Below are positions 26,438-35,316 of a stretch of DNA of 64,000 nucleotides, piece after piece; position 1 is the first letter of the stretch, and each line of letters begins with the position of its first letter. The position numbers and the translations under genes are program-made. The notes under the pieces were generated by a model. The model made no database searches, was not told the origin of the DNA, and worked only from the letters and a program-made list of their open reading frames with translations. Source of the DNA: CTSOIL-112 sp964293815 (lineage in GTDB: Bacteria; Pseudomonadota; Gammaproteobacteria; Burkholderiales; Burkholderiaceae); assembly GCA_964293815.1 (NCBI GenBank), contig CAXYYC010000007.1, forward strand, positions 18,524 through 82,523, given 5' to 3'.

Positions 26438-29299
26438 TTATTTTTTCAACCAAGATTTTTGCTTGCCGAACGCGGTTTGCAACAGATTTTTCAGTTGCTC
26501 ATAGTGTTTGGCGTAGTAACCCACCGCAGGGGAAGCCGATGACGGACGACCTGCGTAGCCGAGTTTTTGCCCTTCTTCCAGATTTTCAAACAGGTTATGT
26601 TGAATCTGGAACCAAGGCCCTTGGTTTTGTGGTTCGTCTTGTACCCACACGATTTCTTCGAGCTCTGGATATTTTTTCAGCTCGGCCGCAAATGCTTTGT
26701 GCGGGAATGGATACATTTGTACCACACGGATCACCGGTACGTTTTGCTCTTTCTCTTCGCGACGCGCGGCGATGATGTCGTAGTACACGCGACCTGAGCA
26801 GACCAATACGCGTTTGACTTTTTTCGGGTCAACCGTGACGGTCTTATCGACTTCTCCGATGATGGTTTGGAAACCACCTTTGGAGAGTTCAGCCAGATCG
26901 GAAATCGCTTCTTTGTGGCGCAACAGCGATTTTGGCGTGAAGATAATCAATGGTTTGCGGAAATCGGCTACCATCTGACGACGCAGGATGTGGAAAATCT
27001 GTGCCGGTGTGGTCGGCTGAACCACTTGCATATTGTTGTCCGCACACAGTTGCAAATAGCGTTCGATACGCGCGGATGAGTGCTCAGGCCCCTGACCTTC
27101 GTAACCGTGCGGCAACATCAAAGTCAATGCAGAACAGCGTCCCCATTTCACTTCGCCACTGGAAATAAATTGATCGACGACGACTTGTGCGCCATTGGCA
27201 AAGTCACCGAATTGCGCTTCCCAGATCACCATGGTGTTCGGCGCTGTGGTTGAGTAGCCGTATTCAAACGCCATCACCGCTTCTTCGGACAGCACCGAGT
27301 CAATCACGGTGAAATCGGCTTTGTCGCTGACCTGTTGCAATGGAATATATGCACCTTTATCCCAAGATTCGCGTTCTTGGTCATGCAGTACGGCGTGACG
27401 GTGTACGAATGTACCGCGACCGGAGTCTTGACCGGTAATACGCACGTCGTAGCCATTGGCCAACAATGAAGCGAACGCCAAATGCTCTGCCATACCCCAA
27501 TCCAACGGCATATCGCCACTGGCCATCAGAGCGCGGTTTTTAATCAAAGTCGCAACCAATGGGTGCATTTTGAACGTGCTTGGAATGGTGGTGATTTTTT
27601 CGCCCAAACGTTTGAGCTCGGTCAAATTGATGCCGGTGTTGTGCGCATCGACCCATTTTTTGCCCAAATAGCGCGACCAGTCGTTGGCAAACATATGTTT
27701 GTGGTCGGTTAAAATCGAGGTGTTGTAGTGTTTGCCTTCGTCCATCGATTTGCGATATTCTTCGACGAATTTGTCCGCTTCACCTTCTTTGAGCACGCCT
27801 TGTGTGGTTAATTTTTCGGCATATAAAGCGCGCGTACCCGGATGTTTACCAATGGATTTATACATCAATGGTTGGGTCAATGCCGGTGTATCTTGCTCAT
27901 TGTGACCGAGTTTGCGGAAGCAGACGATGTCCAAAACCACGTCTTTTTTGAAGGTTTTGCGGTAGTCCAGAGCCAATTCTGTTGCCCACACCACCATTTC
28001 AGGATCGTCACCATTGACGTGCAATACCGGAGCTTCGATCATTTTGACCACATCGGTACAGTACAGTGTCGAACCTTTGTCTCGCGGATCAGAGGTGGTG
28101 AAACCAATTTGGTTGTTAATCACGATATGAATCGTGCCGTGCGTACCATAGCCGCGCGTTTGTGCCAGATTCAGGGTTTCCATCACCACGCCTTGACCGG
28201 CAAATGCAGCATCACCGTGCACTTGAACTGGAATCACTTGATCGCCGGTTGTGTCACCACGACGGTCTTGACGCGCGCGGGCAGAGCCTTCAACCACTGG
28301 ATTGACGATTTCCAAATGCGATGGGTTAAATGCCAGATTCAAATGCACCGGCCCGCCAGTAGTCGATACATCGCTGGAAAAGCCTTGATGGTATTTCACG
28401 TCACCTGCCGGTAGATCGTCCGCGTGTTTGCCTTCAAATTCAGCGAATAAGTCCGCAGGATTTTTACCCAAGGTGTTGACCAATACGTTCAGACGACCAC
28501 GGTGCGCCATTGCAATGACGATTTCTTGCACGCCTTGTTTACCGGCATGTTGAATCAATGCATCCATCGCGGCGATGAAGCTTTCGCCACCTTCAAGCGA
28601 GAAACGCTTTTGACCGACATAACGGGTATGCAGATAGCGCTCCAAGCCCTCTGCCTCGGTGAGTTCGAGCATAATGCGACGCTTTTGGTCGATGCCAAAG
28701 CTCGGCGTTGATTGGCATGATTCGATTCGCTCTTGCCACCAACGGCGCTCAACTGGATCGGTGACGTGCATGTATTCTGCACCCAAGTTGCCACAATACG
28801 TTACACGCAAGGCATGAACCAAATCACGCAAGGTCATCTCTTCTTGACCAAAATAGGTGTTGTTGACGTTGTACGAGTTGTCCATATCGGCATCGCTAAA
28901 GCCGTAAAACGCCGGATCTAACTCAGGCAGCTCAGGACGGTCGCGACGTTTGAGCGGATCGAGATTCGCCCAGCGTGTGCCCAAAAAGCGATAATTGGAG
29001 ATCAGAGATTGCACGGCGACTTGCTGTTTACCGCCGACACTACCGACATTGGCAGCTTGCCACGCGAGGAATTTGTTTTGTTTCGCACGTTGCGCAAATG
29101 ATTCGACAACAGGTGCGTGTGCCACGTCGGTGGTCTCAACCTGCCCGTCACTTGCCGGTAAATTCTGCATCGAGTCGAAATAACCGCGCCATTGCTCAGG
29201 TACTGAGTTCGGGTTATTCAGGTATTGCTCATACATTTCTTCGACATACGGTGCATTACCGCCGAAGAGGTATGAGTTTGATAAATAATCATTCATCAT
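26438..29299 (-). CDS. sucA: 2-oxoglutarate dehydrogenase E1
   Basis: SucA is the thiamine-diphosphate-dependent E1 that decarboxylates 2-oxoglutarate. The 953-residue length is typical. The N-terminus has the E2-binding helix (FGGNAPYVEEMYEQYLNNPNSVPEQWRGYF). The middle shows AMAHRGRLNVLVNTLGK, FNPSHLEIVNPVVEGSARARQDR and HGDAAFAGQGVVMETLNLAQ (thiamine pocket), and the C-terminus VWVQDEPQNQGPWFQI. The start is placed at ATG 29299. An upstream TTG at 29311 abuts the AAAGG site and is less likely. Confidence 0.95.
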   Translation of the reverse strand: MMNDYLSNSYLFGGNAPYVEEMYEQYLNNPNSVPEQWRGYFDSMQNLPASDGQVETTDVAHAPVVESFAQRAKQNKFLAWQAANVGSVGGKQQVAVQSLISNYRFLGTRWANLDPLKRRDRPELPELDPAFYGFSDADMDNSYNVNNTYFGQEEMTLRDLVHALRVTYCGNLGAEYMHVTDPVERRWWQERIESCQSTPSFGIDQKRRIMLELTEAEGLERYLHTRYVGQKRFSLEGGESFIAAMDALIQHAGKQGVQEIVIAMAHRGRLNVLVNTLGKNPADLFAEFEGKHADDLPAGDVKYHQGFSSDVSTTGGPVHLNLAFNPSHLEIVNPVVEGSARARQDRRGDTTGDQVIPVQVHGDAAFAGQGVVMETLNLAQTRGYGTHGTIHIVINNQIGFTTSDPRDKGSTLYCTDVVKMIEAPVLHVNGDDPEMVVWATELALDYRKTFKKDVVLDIVCFRKLGHNEQDTPALTQPLMYKSIGKHPGTRALYAEKLTTQGVLKEGEADKFVEEYRKSMDEGKHYNTSILTDHKHMFANDWSRYLGKKWVDAHNTGINLTELKRLGEKITTIPSTFKMHPLVATLIKNRALMASGDMPLDWGMAEHLAFASLLANGYDVRITGQDSGRGTFVHRHAVLHDQERESWDKGAYIPLQQVSDKADFTVIDSVLSEEAVMAFEYGYSTTAPNTMVIWEAQFGDFANGAQVVVDQFISSGEVKWGRCSALTLMLPHGYEGQGPEHSSARIERYLQLCADNNMQVVQPTTPAQIFHILRRQMVADFRKPLIIFTPKSLLRHKEAISDLAELSKGGFQTIIGEVDKTVTVDPKKVKRVLVCSGRVYYDIIAARREEKEQNVPVIRVVQMYPFPHKAFAAELKKYPELEEIVWVQDEPQNQGPWFQIQHNLFENLEEGQKLGYAGRPSSASPAVGYYAKHYEQLKNLLQTAFGKQKSWLKK

Positions 29300-29670
29300 A
29301 ATGTTGCTCAACCTTTCTGTACGCTTCGTACAAGTGGGTGTGGGAAGGATATTAAATCACGCTCCCGTTGATTTAGCGGCCTCACCGCGCCATCAACAGC
29401 TTTCAATCTTTTGTTGAGATACCGCACTGCACTGTCTAACAGAATTTCTCAGGCAAAAGGTTTGTAAATCTCCGAAAACGGGATTAAAAATTTGCACAAA
29501 CGCCCATTACGCAAGTAACGGGCATTTCATTTAATTCATTCAAAATATATTCGATACATTGGTGTATCAAATAATTCATAAATTTTTTTGATTGTATCAT
29601 AAGCACAAGCCGTATTTGTCAAATAAATACGGCCTGCGCTCAGATAATTACTTTTTCAAAACAAAAAGCA
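29300..29670. other. Region between gltA and sucA
   Basis: This 371-bp stretch has no gene. On the minus strand, after gltA, it contains a hairpin gccgtattt / aaatacggc (29609-29617 / 29625-29633), an operator-like inverted repeat gataca-ttgg-tgtatc (29553-29568) and a G-C-rich hairpin (gcccattac / gtaacgggc, 29502-29523). These suggest that sucA has its own regulated promoter or that gltA messages are trimmed here. Confidence 0.5.
29414..29475 (+). other. Glycine-riboswitch-like 3' motif, orphan
   Basis: On the plus strand TTGAGA (29414-29419) can pair with TTTCTCA, and the latter runs into CTCAGGCAAAAGG (29448-29460). That string matches the strongly conserved 3' core of glycine aptamers. 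The equally conserved central part is missing or degenerate, and the next plus-strand gene is over 2 kb away. It is therefore a possible decayed aptamer or coincidence. Confidence 0.2.
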
Positions 29671-30972
29671 TCAACGCGCCGCCAAATTAGGCACATCACG
29701 CTTGGCTGCGCCGACGAACAATTGGCGCGGACGACCGATTTTGTACTCAGGATCGGTGATCATTTCTGTCCACTGCGCAATCCAACCAGACATACGCGCA
29801 AGCGTGAAAATACCGGTGAACAACTCAGTTGGGATGCCCAACGCACGCTGAACAATGCCTGAATAGAAATCGACGTTTGGATACAGCTTACGTTGAACGA
29901 AATACTCGTCGTTCAGCGCGATTTTTTCCAATTCCATCGCCAAGGCGAATAAACGGTCGTTTTCCAAGCCCAATTCTTTCAATACTTCATAGCAGGTTTC
30001 GCGCATCAGTTTGGCGCGCGGATCGTAGTTTTTGTACACGCGGTGACCGAAGCCCATCAAGCGTACACCGGCTTCTTTATTTTTCACTTTTTCCATGAAC
30101 GGTTTAACGTTCTCAATCGTGCCGATTTCTTCAAGCATGGTCAAACACGCCTCATTCGCGCCACCATGCGCCGGCCCCCACAAGCACGCCACACCAGCTG
30201 CCGCAGCCGCGTATGGGCTGGTACCCGATGAGCCACACAGACGCACGGTTGAAGTTGACGCATTTTGCTCATGATCTGCGTGTAGAGTGAAAATTCGATC
30301 CACAGCGCGTTCCAAAACCGGATTAACCACATAATCCTCGGTCGGCACGGCAAACATCATGCGCAGGAAGTTACCCGCATACGACAAATCGTTGCGCGGA
30401 TACACAAATGGTTCGCCAATCGAATATTTATACGCCATAGCGACCAATGTCGGAATTTTCGCGATCAAACGATGCGCCGAAATCGTACGGCTTTCTTCGC
30501 AACTATTATCCGATGGATAAAATGCACTCATCGCCCCAACTGATGCGGTCAAAACTGCCATCGGGTGCGCATCACGGCGAAAACCTTTGAGGAATGAAGC
30601 CATCTGCTCATGTACCATCGTGTGGTGCATAATGTCGTGCTTGATGAATTTCTCTTTTTGCTCTTTGTTCGGCAATTCACCGTTCAGTAGCAAATAAGCG
30701 ACTTCCAAGTATTCACACTTCTCGGCCAATTGTTCAATCGGATAACCGCGATACAGCAGCTCGCCCTTATCACCATCAATATAGGTAATAGTGGAATTGC
30801 ACGAAGCCGTTGACATAAAGCCCGGATCGTAGGTAAATTTGCCCGTTTGACCATACAGCTTGCGAATATCGATCACATCTGGGCCAATCGAACCACCGTA
30901 TACGGGAAACTCAACCGAAGGTGAACCATCCGCAAATGACAAAATTGCCGTACTTTTCGTTACCAAACTCAT
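29671..30972 (-). CDS. gltA: Citrate synthase, bacterial hexameric type
   Basis: GltA condenses acetyl-CoA and oxaloacetate. The 433-residue protein is of the type II NADH-sensitive bacterial group: an N-terminal beta domain (LSFADGSPSVEFPVYGGSIGPDVIDI) precedes the catalytic core. Active-site His residues are in WGPAHGGANEA and MGFGHRVYKNYDPR, and the Asp in NVDFYSGIV. The start has GGAGGAAAG upstream. It follows sdhE after 44 bp, as in many betaproteobacterial sdh-gltA operons, but no sdhCDAB genes precede sdhE here. A second citrate synthase lies 0.8 kb away. Confidence 0.97.
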   Translation of the reverse strand: MSLVTKSTAILSFADGSPSVEFPVYGGSIGPDVIDIRKLYGQTGKFTYDPGFMSTASCNSTITYIDGDKGELLYRGYPIEQLAEKCEYLEVAYLLLNGELPNKEQKEKFIKHDIMHHTMVHEQMASFLKGFRRDAHPMAVLTASVGAMSAFYPSDNSCEESRTISAHRLIAKIPTLVAMAYKYSIGEPFVYPRNDLSYAGNFLRMMFAVPTEDYVVNPVLERAVDRIFTLHADHEQNASTSTVRLCGSSGTSPYAAAAAGVACLWGPAHGGANEACLTMLEEIGTIENVKPFMEKVKNKEAGVRLMGFGHRVYKNYDPRAKLMRETCYEVLKELGLENDRLFALAMELEKIALNDEYFVQRKLYPNVDFYSGIVQRALGIPTELFTGIFTLARMSGWIAQWTEMITDPEYKIGRPRQLFVGAAKRDVPNLAAR

Positions 30973-31016
30973 ACTTTCCTCCTTTTATATCAATCAATTA
31001 CCAACCGTTACTACCC

Positions 31017-31346
31017 TTAAACCGCGCGCAACAAGGTCAAAATATCATTGGCCTGACGCATATCGTTCTCATCCATCATGTGCTCGACGGGATCCACATC
31101 CTTCAGCTCCTTGCGTCCCATGATCAAGGCAAATAATTCATCATCCGACAAATCCAATAACAAATCCAAACCATATACCTGCTCATCGCTCAAATTCGGA
31201 TACGCATCAAAAAAGCGCGTCATCACGATGTCATTTTCCAACAAGCCACGCTTGGCGCGCCAAAGCAAACGCGCGCGGCGCACCGAGTCTTCTACTGCAT
31301 TTTTTGCTACCGCGCCCAAAGGCACTGCTTTTGCGGATGAATCCAT
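31017..31346 (-). CDS. sdhE: FAD assembly factor SdhE
   Basis: SdhE helps attach FAD covalently to succinate dehydrogenase. The 109-residue protein has the RGxxE motif (KRGLLEND), the DLLLDLSDDELFALIMGR helix and the acidic-rich end typical of the Sdh5/SdhE family. About 25 N-terminal residues precede the conserved core, somewhat more than in E. coli. The site GAGGGG supports this start. It leads the string sdhE-gltA-sucA-sucB. The usual upstream sdhB is absent from the window. Confidence 0.9.
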   Translation of the reverse strand: MDSSAKAVPLGAVAKNAVEDSVRRARLLWRAKRGLLENDIVMTRFFDAYPNLSDEQVYGLDLLLDLSDDELFALIMGRKELKDVDPVEHMMDENDMRQANDILTLLRAV

Positions 31347-31808
31347 AAAACCCCTCGTCTATTCTTTTATTCATAAGCGTAGATTGCCCGTCGCATACCG
31401 CTCTCACATCCAAAAAACGATCAACAAGCAAGCTATTTCATAAGGATTATAAGTCAAAAATTTACTTAAAAAGCCACATTTTTCCCCAGAGAAAACACTG
31501 CAATTATTAAAAAATCAAAAACATCTACATGTTTTAACCATATTCTTTGAAAAAACACGCTATTTTTGCCAAAATCGCACCATAACAAGCCCCCGATTAG
31601 TCCAAGCTTACGCTTGACTTACTATCAACACACATGAACTTACAGCCATCTTACGATAAATTCGCAAAAATTCTAAATATGCAGCATCAGCCAAAATAAT
31701 GATTGAAATATTCATAAAGGCGTCACTATAATGCGAACGTTTTCATATTTTAACTAGAACGTTCAACCAATCGCTCTACCGCAAATTTGTTTAAGGAGAT
31801 GATGCATC
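31347..31808. other. Divergent intergenic region between sdhE and second citrate synthase
   Basis: The 462-bp region is AT-rich and contains no gene I can support. It must contain the promoters of the sdhE-gltA string and of the second citrate synthase. The plus-strand promoter and a pair of direct repeats near 31735-31764 are annotated separately. Confidence 0.6.
31703..31732 (+). promoter_or_regulatory. Sigma-70 promoter of the second citrate synthase, with GAACGTT repeats
   Basis: TTGAAA (31703-31708), an 18-bp spacer and a perfect TATAAT (31727-31732) lie 76 bp upstream of the start codon. Two direct copies of GAACGTT (31735-31741 and 31757-31763) follow at 22-bp spacing, the second extending to palindromic GAACGTTC. 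They cover the likely transcription start and could bind a repressor. Confidence 0.65.
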
Positions 31809-33143
31809 ATGTCACTAAAAAAGGTCTTAAGACAAAAAATTGAGGCGCACCGTCCTCGCACTACCCGCCTGATGAAAGAATTCGGCAAAGTCAAAATTGA
31901 CGAAGTTACGATTGATCAATGTATCGGCGGCGCACGCGATATCCGCGCATTGGTCACCGACATTTCCTATTTGGATCCACAGGAAGGGATTCGTTTCCGT
32001 GGCAAAACCATCTCCGAAACATTCGAAATGCTGCCTAAAGCAGAAGGCTCGAACTACCCTACCGTTGAAGCATTTTGGTTTTTCCTGCTGACTGGCGAAG
32101 TACCGAACGAAGAGCAACTTGAAGCCACAATGCTGGAATTCAAAGCACGTCAACATGTACCACACTATGTGTTTGAAATCATCCGCGCGATGCCTATCGA
32201 CACACATCCGATGACCATGCTCTCCACCGGCATTTTGGCCATGCAAAAAGACTCCGTATTCCACGAGTTTTACAGCTCCGGTCAATTCAACAAAAACACT
32301 GCGTGGGAATACGTTTACGAGGACGCATTTGACATCGTCGCCCGCATCCCCGTATTGGCCGCGTACATTTACAACCTGAAATACCGCGATAACAAGCAAA
32401 TCGAAATCAATCGCAAACTCGATATGGGTGCTAACTTCGCCCACATGATCGGTCAGTCGAAAGAATACGAAGACGTCGCGCGTATGTACTTCATCCTGCA
32501 TTCCGACCACGAATCAGGCAATGTATCCGCACACACCACCCACTTGGTACATTCAGCACTGTCTGATCCGTATTACTCATACTCGGCTGGTTTGAACGGT
32601 TTAGCAGGCCCTCTGCACGGCTTGGCCAACCAAGAAGTGTTGTACTGGACATTGAAGTTCCAACAAAAATACTGCTCGGATCAAGAACCAACCCGCGAAT
32701 TGCTGACTGCCGCATTGTGGGACACTTTGAATTCAGGCCAAGTGATTCCGGGCTATGGTCACGCGGTATTGCGCAAAACCGATCCACGCTACACTTCACA
32801 ACGTGAGTTCTGCTTGAACACCCCGGGCTTGCGTGACGACCCACTGTTCAAACTCGTATCCATGATTTACGAAGTAGCGCCGGGCGTATTGACCGAGCAT
32901 GGCAAAACGAAAAACCCGTGGCCGAACGTTGACTCACAATCAGGCGTGATTCAATGGTACTACGGCGTACGCGAATTCGATTTCTACACCGTCTTGTTCG
33001 GCGTGGGTCGTGCGTTGGGCTGTATGGCCAACATCGTCTGGGATCGTGCTTTGGGCTATGCGATTGAGCGTCCAAAATCAGTGACTACTGATATGCTCGA
33101 AAAATGGGCGGAACAAGGTGGCCGCGAGATTCCTAAAGCCTAA
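31809..33143 (+). CDS. Citrate synthase, eukaryotic/mitochondrial type
   Basis: The 444-residue protein is a citrate synthase of the dimeric eukaryotic-type group rather than the hexameric GltA group. From memory, long segments match the mitochondrial enzyme closely: ILHSDHESGNVSAHTTHLV, GLAGPLHGLANQEVL, GYGHAVLRKTDPRYT, AKNPWPNVD-like KTKNPWPNVDSQSGV and YTVLFGVGRALG. Active-site His are in GPLHGLA and GYGHAVL, and the Asp in NVDSQSG. It lacks the N-terminal beta domain of GltA. Similar enzymes are known from Geobacter and Bacteroidetes. The gene has a strong promoter and two terminators, so it is a separate unit that may escape the control of gltA. Confidence 0.92.
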   Translation: MSLKKVLRQKIEAHRPRTTRLMKEFGKVKIDEVTIDQCIGGARDIRALVTDISYLDPQEGIRFRGKTISETFEMLPKAEGSNYPTVEAFWFFLLTGEVPNEEQLEATMLEFKARQHVPHYVFEIIRAMPIDTHPMTMLSTGILAMQKDSVFHEFYSSGQFNKNTAWEYVYEDAFDIVARIPVLAAYIYNLKYRDNKQIEINRKLDMGANFAHMIGQSKEYEDVARMYFILHSDHESGNVSAHTTHLVHSALSDPYYSYSAGLNGLAGPLHGLANQEVLYWTLKFQQKYCSDQEPTRELLTAALWDTLNSGQVIPGYGHAVLRKTDPRYTSQREFCLNTPGLRDDPLFKLVSMIYEVAPGVLTEHGKTKNPWPNVDSQSGVIQWYYGVREFDFYTVLFGVGRALGCMANIVWDRALGYAIERPKSVTTDMLEKWAEQGGREIPKA

Positions 33144-33166
33144 GCAACATCGATTCAAACAGCTTG

Positions 33167-33198
33167 AAAAAAGGATGCGATATTCGCATCCTTTTTTT
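33167..33198 (+). terminator. Terminator after the second citrate synthase
   Basis: A 14-bp stem (aaaaaaggatgcga / tcgcatcctttttt) with a 3-nt loop lies 23 bp past the stop and is followed by more T residues. Confidence 0.9.
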
Positions 33199-33229
33199 TG
33201 CCGCTCATAACTTCTCAACAACTCAAAAC

Positions 33230-33259
33230 AAAACGCCTGATGAAGTCATCAGGCGTTTT
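33230..33259. terminator. Second, bidirectional terminator facing efp
   Basis: A 14-bp stem (aaaacgcctgatga / tcatcaggcgtttt) lies between convergent genes. It probably stops messages from the citrate synthase side and from efp. Confidence 0.75.
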
Positions 33260-33355
33260 ATCACGTTTATCGCGCTTATCGTATTGATTGCTTTTGTCCG
33301 CTTTTTTAGGCTCCGCTGCTCGTATATTACCAGCAGCCAAGTACTAAAAAATCAA

Positions 33356-33916
33356 TTATTTCACGCGGTTACGGTATTCGTTGGTGCGTGTATCGATTTC
33401 AATTTTGTCGCCGGTATCGACGAACAACGGCACTTGAATTTCAAAGCCCGTCGCCAGCTTGGCGGTTTTCAATACTTTACCAGATGAGGTGTCACCTTTA
33501 ACCGCAGGCTCAGTGTAGGCCACTTCGCGAACGATGATGGTGTCTGGTTCAACCGAAATCGGACGGTCTTGGTAGAACACCACGTCACAGCGCATGCCGT
33601 CTTCGAGGTAATTCAGTACGTCGCCCATGCTATCGGCTTCGATTTCGTATTGGTTGTATTCGTCATCCATAAACACATACATTGGATCGCCAAAGTATGA
33701 GTAAGTCACGGATTTTTTATCCAAAATCAGTACGTCAAATTTATCATCGGCGCGGTATACCACTTCCGAACCGGCGCCGGTCAACAAGTCTTTCATTTTC
33801 ATTTTGATGACCGCGCCTGAGCGACCTGAGCGGCTGTATTCGGTTTTCAATACGACTTTGGCAACGCCGTCTACCATAAAGACGTTACCCGCGCGGAGTT
33901 CTTGAGCTGTTTTCAT
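33356..33916 (-). CDS. efp: Elongation factor P
   Basis: EF-P rescues ribosomes stalled at polyproline stretches. The 186-residue protein has three beta-barrel domains. The tip of domain I reads EYSRSGRSGAVIKMK; with the start at 33916 its second arginine is Arg32, the residue rhamnosylated in the EarP-dependent subfamily. The lysine used by EpmA in E. coli is absent. The start is chosen at the conserved MKTAQELRAGNVF. EarP is encoded immediately upstream on the same strand, supporting arginine rhamnosylation. Confidence 0.97.
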   Translation of the reverse strand: MKTAQELRAGNVFMVDGVAKVVLKTEYSRSGRSGAVIKMKMKDLLTGAGSEVVYRADDKFDVLILDKKSVTYSYFGDPMYVFMDDEYNQYEIEADSMGDVLNYLEDGMRCDVVFYQDRPISVEPDTIIVREVAYTEPAVKGDTSSGKVLKTAKLATGFEIQVPLFVDTGDKIEIDTRTNEYRNRVK

Positions 33917-34083
33917 AATCTGTATAACCTTTGTTTGTATGAGGGATTGAACATATGTGATTTGGGTGCAAACCGACTCATCAAACGGATTACGATTGCG
34001 TCTAAAATCACGCAAAGCCCAAAAATTAACGCAATATTATAGCGTTTTTCAACAAAAAAAACCAGTGAGGCATACAACTTAAA

Positions 34084-35226
34084 TCAATCAGATTTAATGC
34101 CGAGGTACGTCCACAATCGATTAAGCAAGTCACTTTGCTGTGCCAATGCCGCGCTGCGTTGCTGCGCTGCTTGCCGCATTGGCTCGCGTAAAACCACCCA
34201 GCGCTCCCATGCCTGCCGCAATTGTGCCTCATCGGCTTGAGTGCCTGCATTCCACAGCATCAGCCAATCCGACCAGACAAGCGCAATTGATTCGGGTAAT
34301 GACTCACCATACATCTGCGCAAATGCTCGCAATTTCTCCCAATGCACATCATCGTCCTGCTTGTAAATATCCCACGTCAACGGCTTGCCCGCCCACAGCG
34401 CACGCACGAGACTGTCCTCGCCGCGCACCATATTGATGTCCGCACTCCACAGCAATTGATCGTATTGCGCTTGCGTCAACATGGGTAAAAAGCGCACGCT
34501 CAGTCGTCCCGCTTGCCACTGAATTGATTCACCATCACATTCATAAGGTAGCTTTAACGCCATCCAAGCCTGTTTGAGCGCATCGGTGGCTTTACCCGCA
34601 GTCACCGCCAATTGCACCGGTGCTTCACCATCAATCAAGGCGGGCAACCACGCCTGTAAAGGCATATTTTCGTAACCAAACAAACTGATTTTCAACGCAT
34701 CAGGCTCCCATTCAAAGCCCGTCACGCCTGACCAATAGCGCGGATGCTGCGCGACAAAGCGATCACGATTGGCCAATAAATCCCGCTCGCGCAACAATCC
34801 GCCAGTGCGCTCGGTAAAACCGGGAAAAAAGAAGACCTTGTTCAAACCACCCGACTGGGGCGAAGGCAATAAATGCGCGCCTTCAACCCACGCCTCGGCG
34901 CTGAGGTATTCCAGATTCAGCCAATGCGGTTTCACTATACACCGAGCCATATTGGCCACATATTCGGCGGGAATGTCGCAAGCAAATGCTTCAATCACGC
35001 AGTCCGCAGGCGCTACCGCAGACCAATCCCGCGCTTCATCCCAAGCGCAGACCTGCAATAAAGGCATATCGCCCAATTCGTCCAACCAAGCGTTCAAGAC
35101 CTGCGGCTGATCGATCCACAACCGCACCGAGACACCCCGTTCGCGCACCAATTGTCGCGCCAGACGCCAGCACACACCGGCATCACCCCAGTTATCAATC
35201 ACCCGACAAAACAAATCAATTCGCAT
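34084..35226 (-). CDS. earP: EF-P arginine rhamnosyltransferase
   Basis: EarP transfers rhamnose from dTDP-rhamnose to Arg32 of EF-P. The 380-residue protein has a GT-B fold of two Rossmann-like halves. Asp11 and Asp15 in RVIDNWGDAGVCWRLARQL and Glu270 in MVRGEDSLVRALWAGKP correspond to residues known to be essential in the Pseudomonas enzyme. It directly precedes efp, with 167 bp between the two coding regions. The dTDP-rhamnose genes are not in the window. Confidence 0.95.
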   Translation of the reverse strand: MRIDLFCRVIDNWGDAGVCWRLARQLVRERGVSVRLWIDQPQVLNAWLDELGDMPLLQVCAWDEARDWSAVAPADCVIEAFACDIPAEYVANMARCIVKPHWLNLEYLSAEAWVEGAHLLPSPQSGGLNKVFFFPGFTERTGGLLRERDLLANRDRFVAQHPRYWSGVTGFEWEPDALKISLFGYENMPLQAWLPALIDGEAPVQLAVTAGKATDALKQAWMALKLPYECDGESIQWQAGRLSVRFLPMLTQAQYDQLLWSADINMVRGEDSLVRALWAGKPLTWDIYKQDDDVHWEKLRAFAQMYGESLPESIALVWSDWLMLWNAGTQADEAQLRQAWERWVVLREPMRQAAQQRSAALAQQSDLLNRLWTYLGIKSD

Positions 35227-35316
35227 TGTTCACCCAAAAGACTCGCGCGCGCAACCCTGCAGAGTCGCGTAGAATACAGCCTTGAAAATTTTTAAACAGC
35301 GCCCATTTTAACAAAC

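Noticed and set aside
31827..32510. Open frame antisense to the second citrate synthase
   Set aside because: The sense protein matches a known family along its whole length. The antisense product has low-complexity Phe/His/Val composition and no motif.
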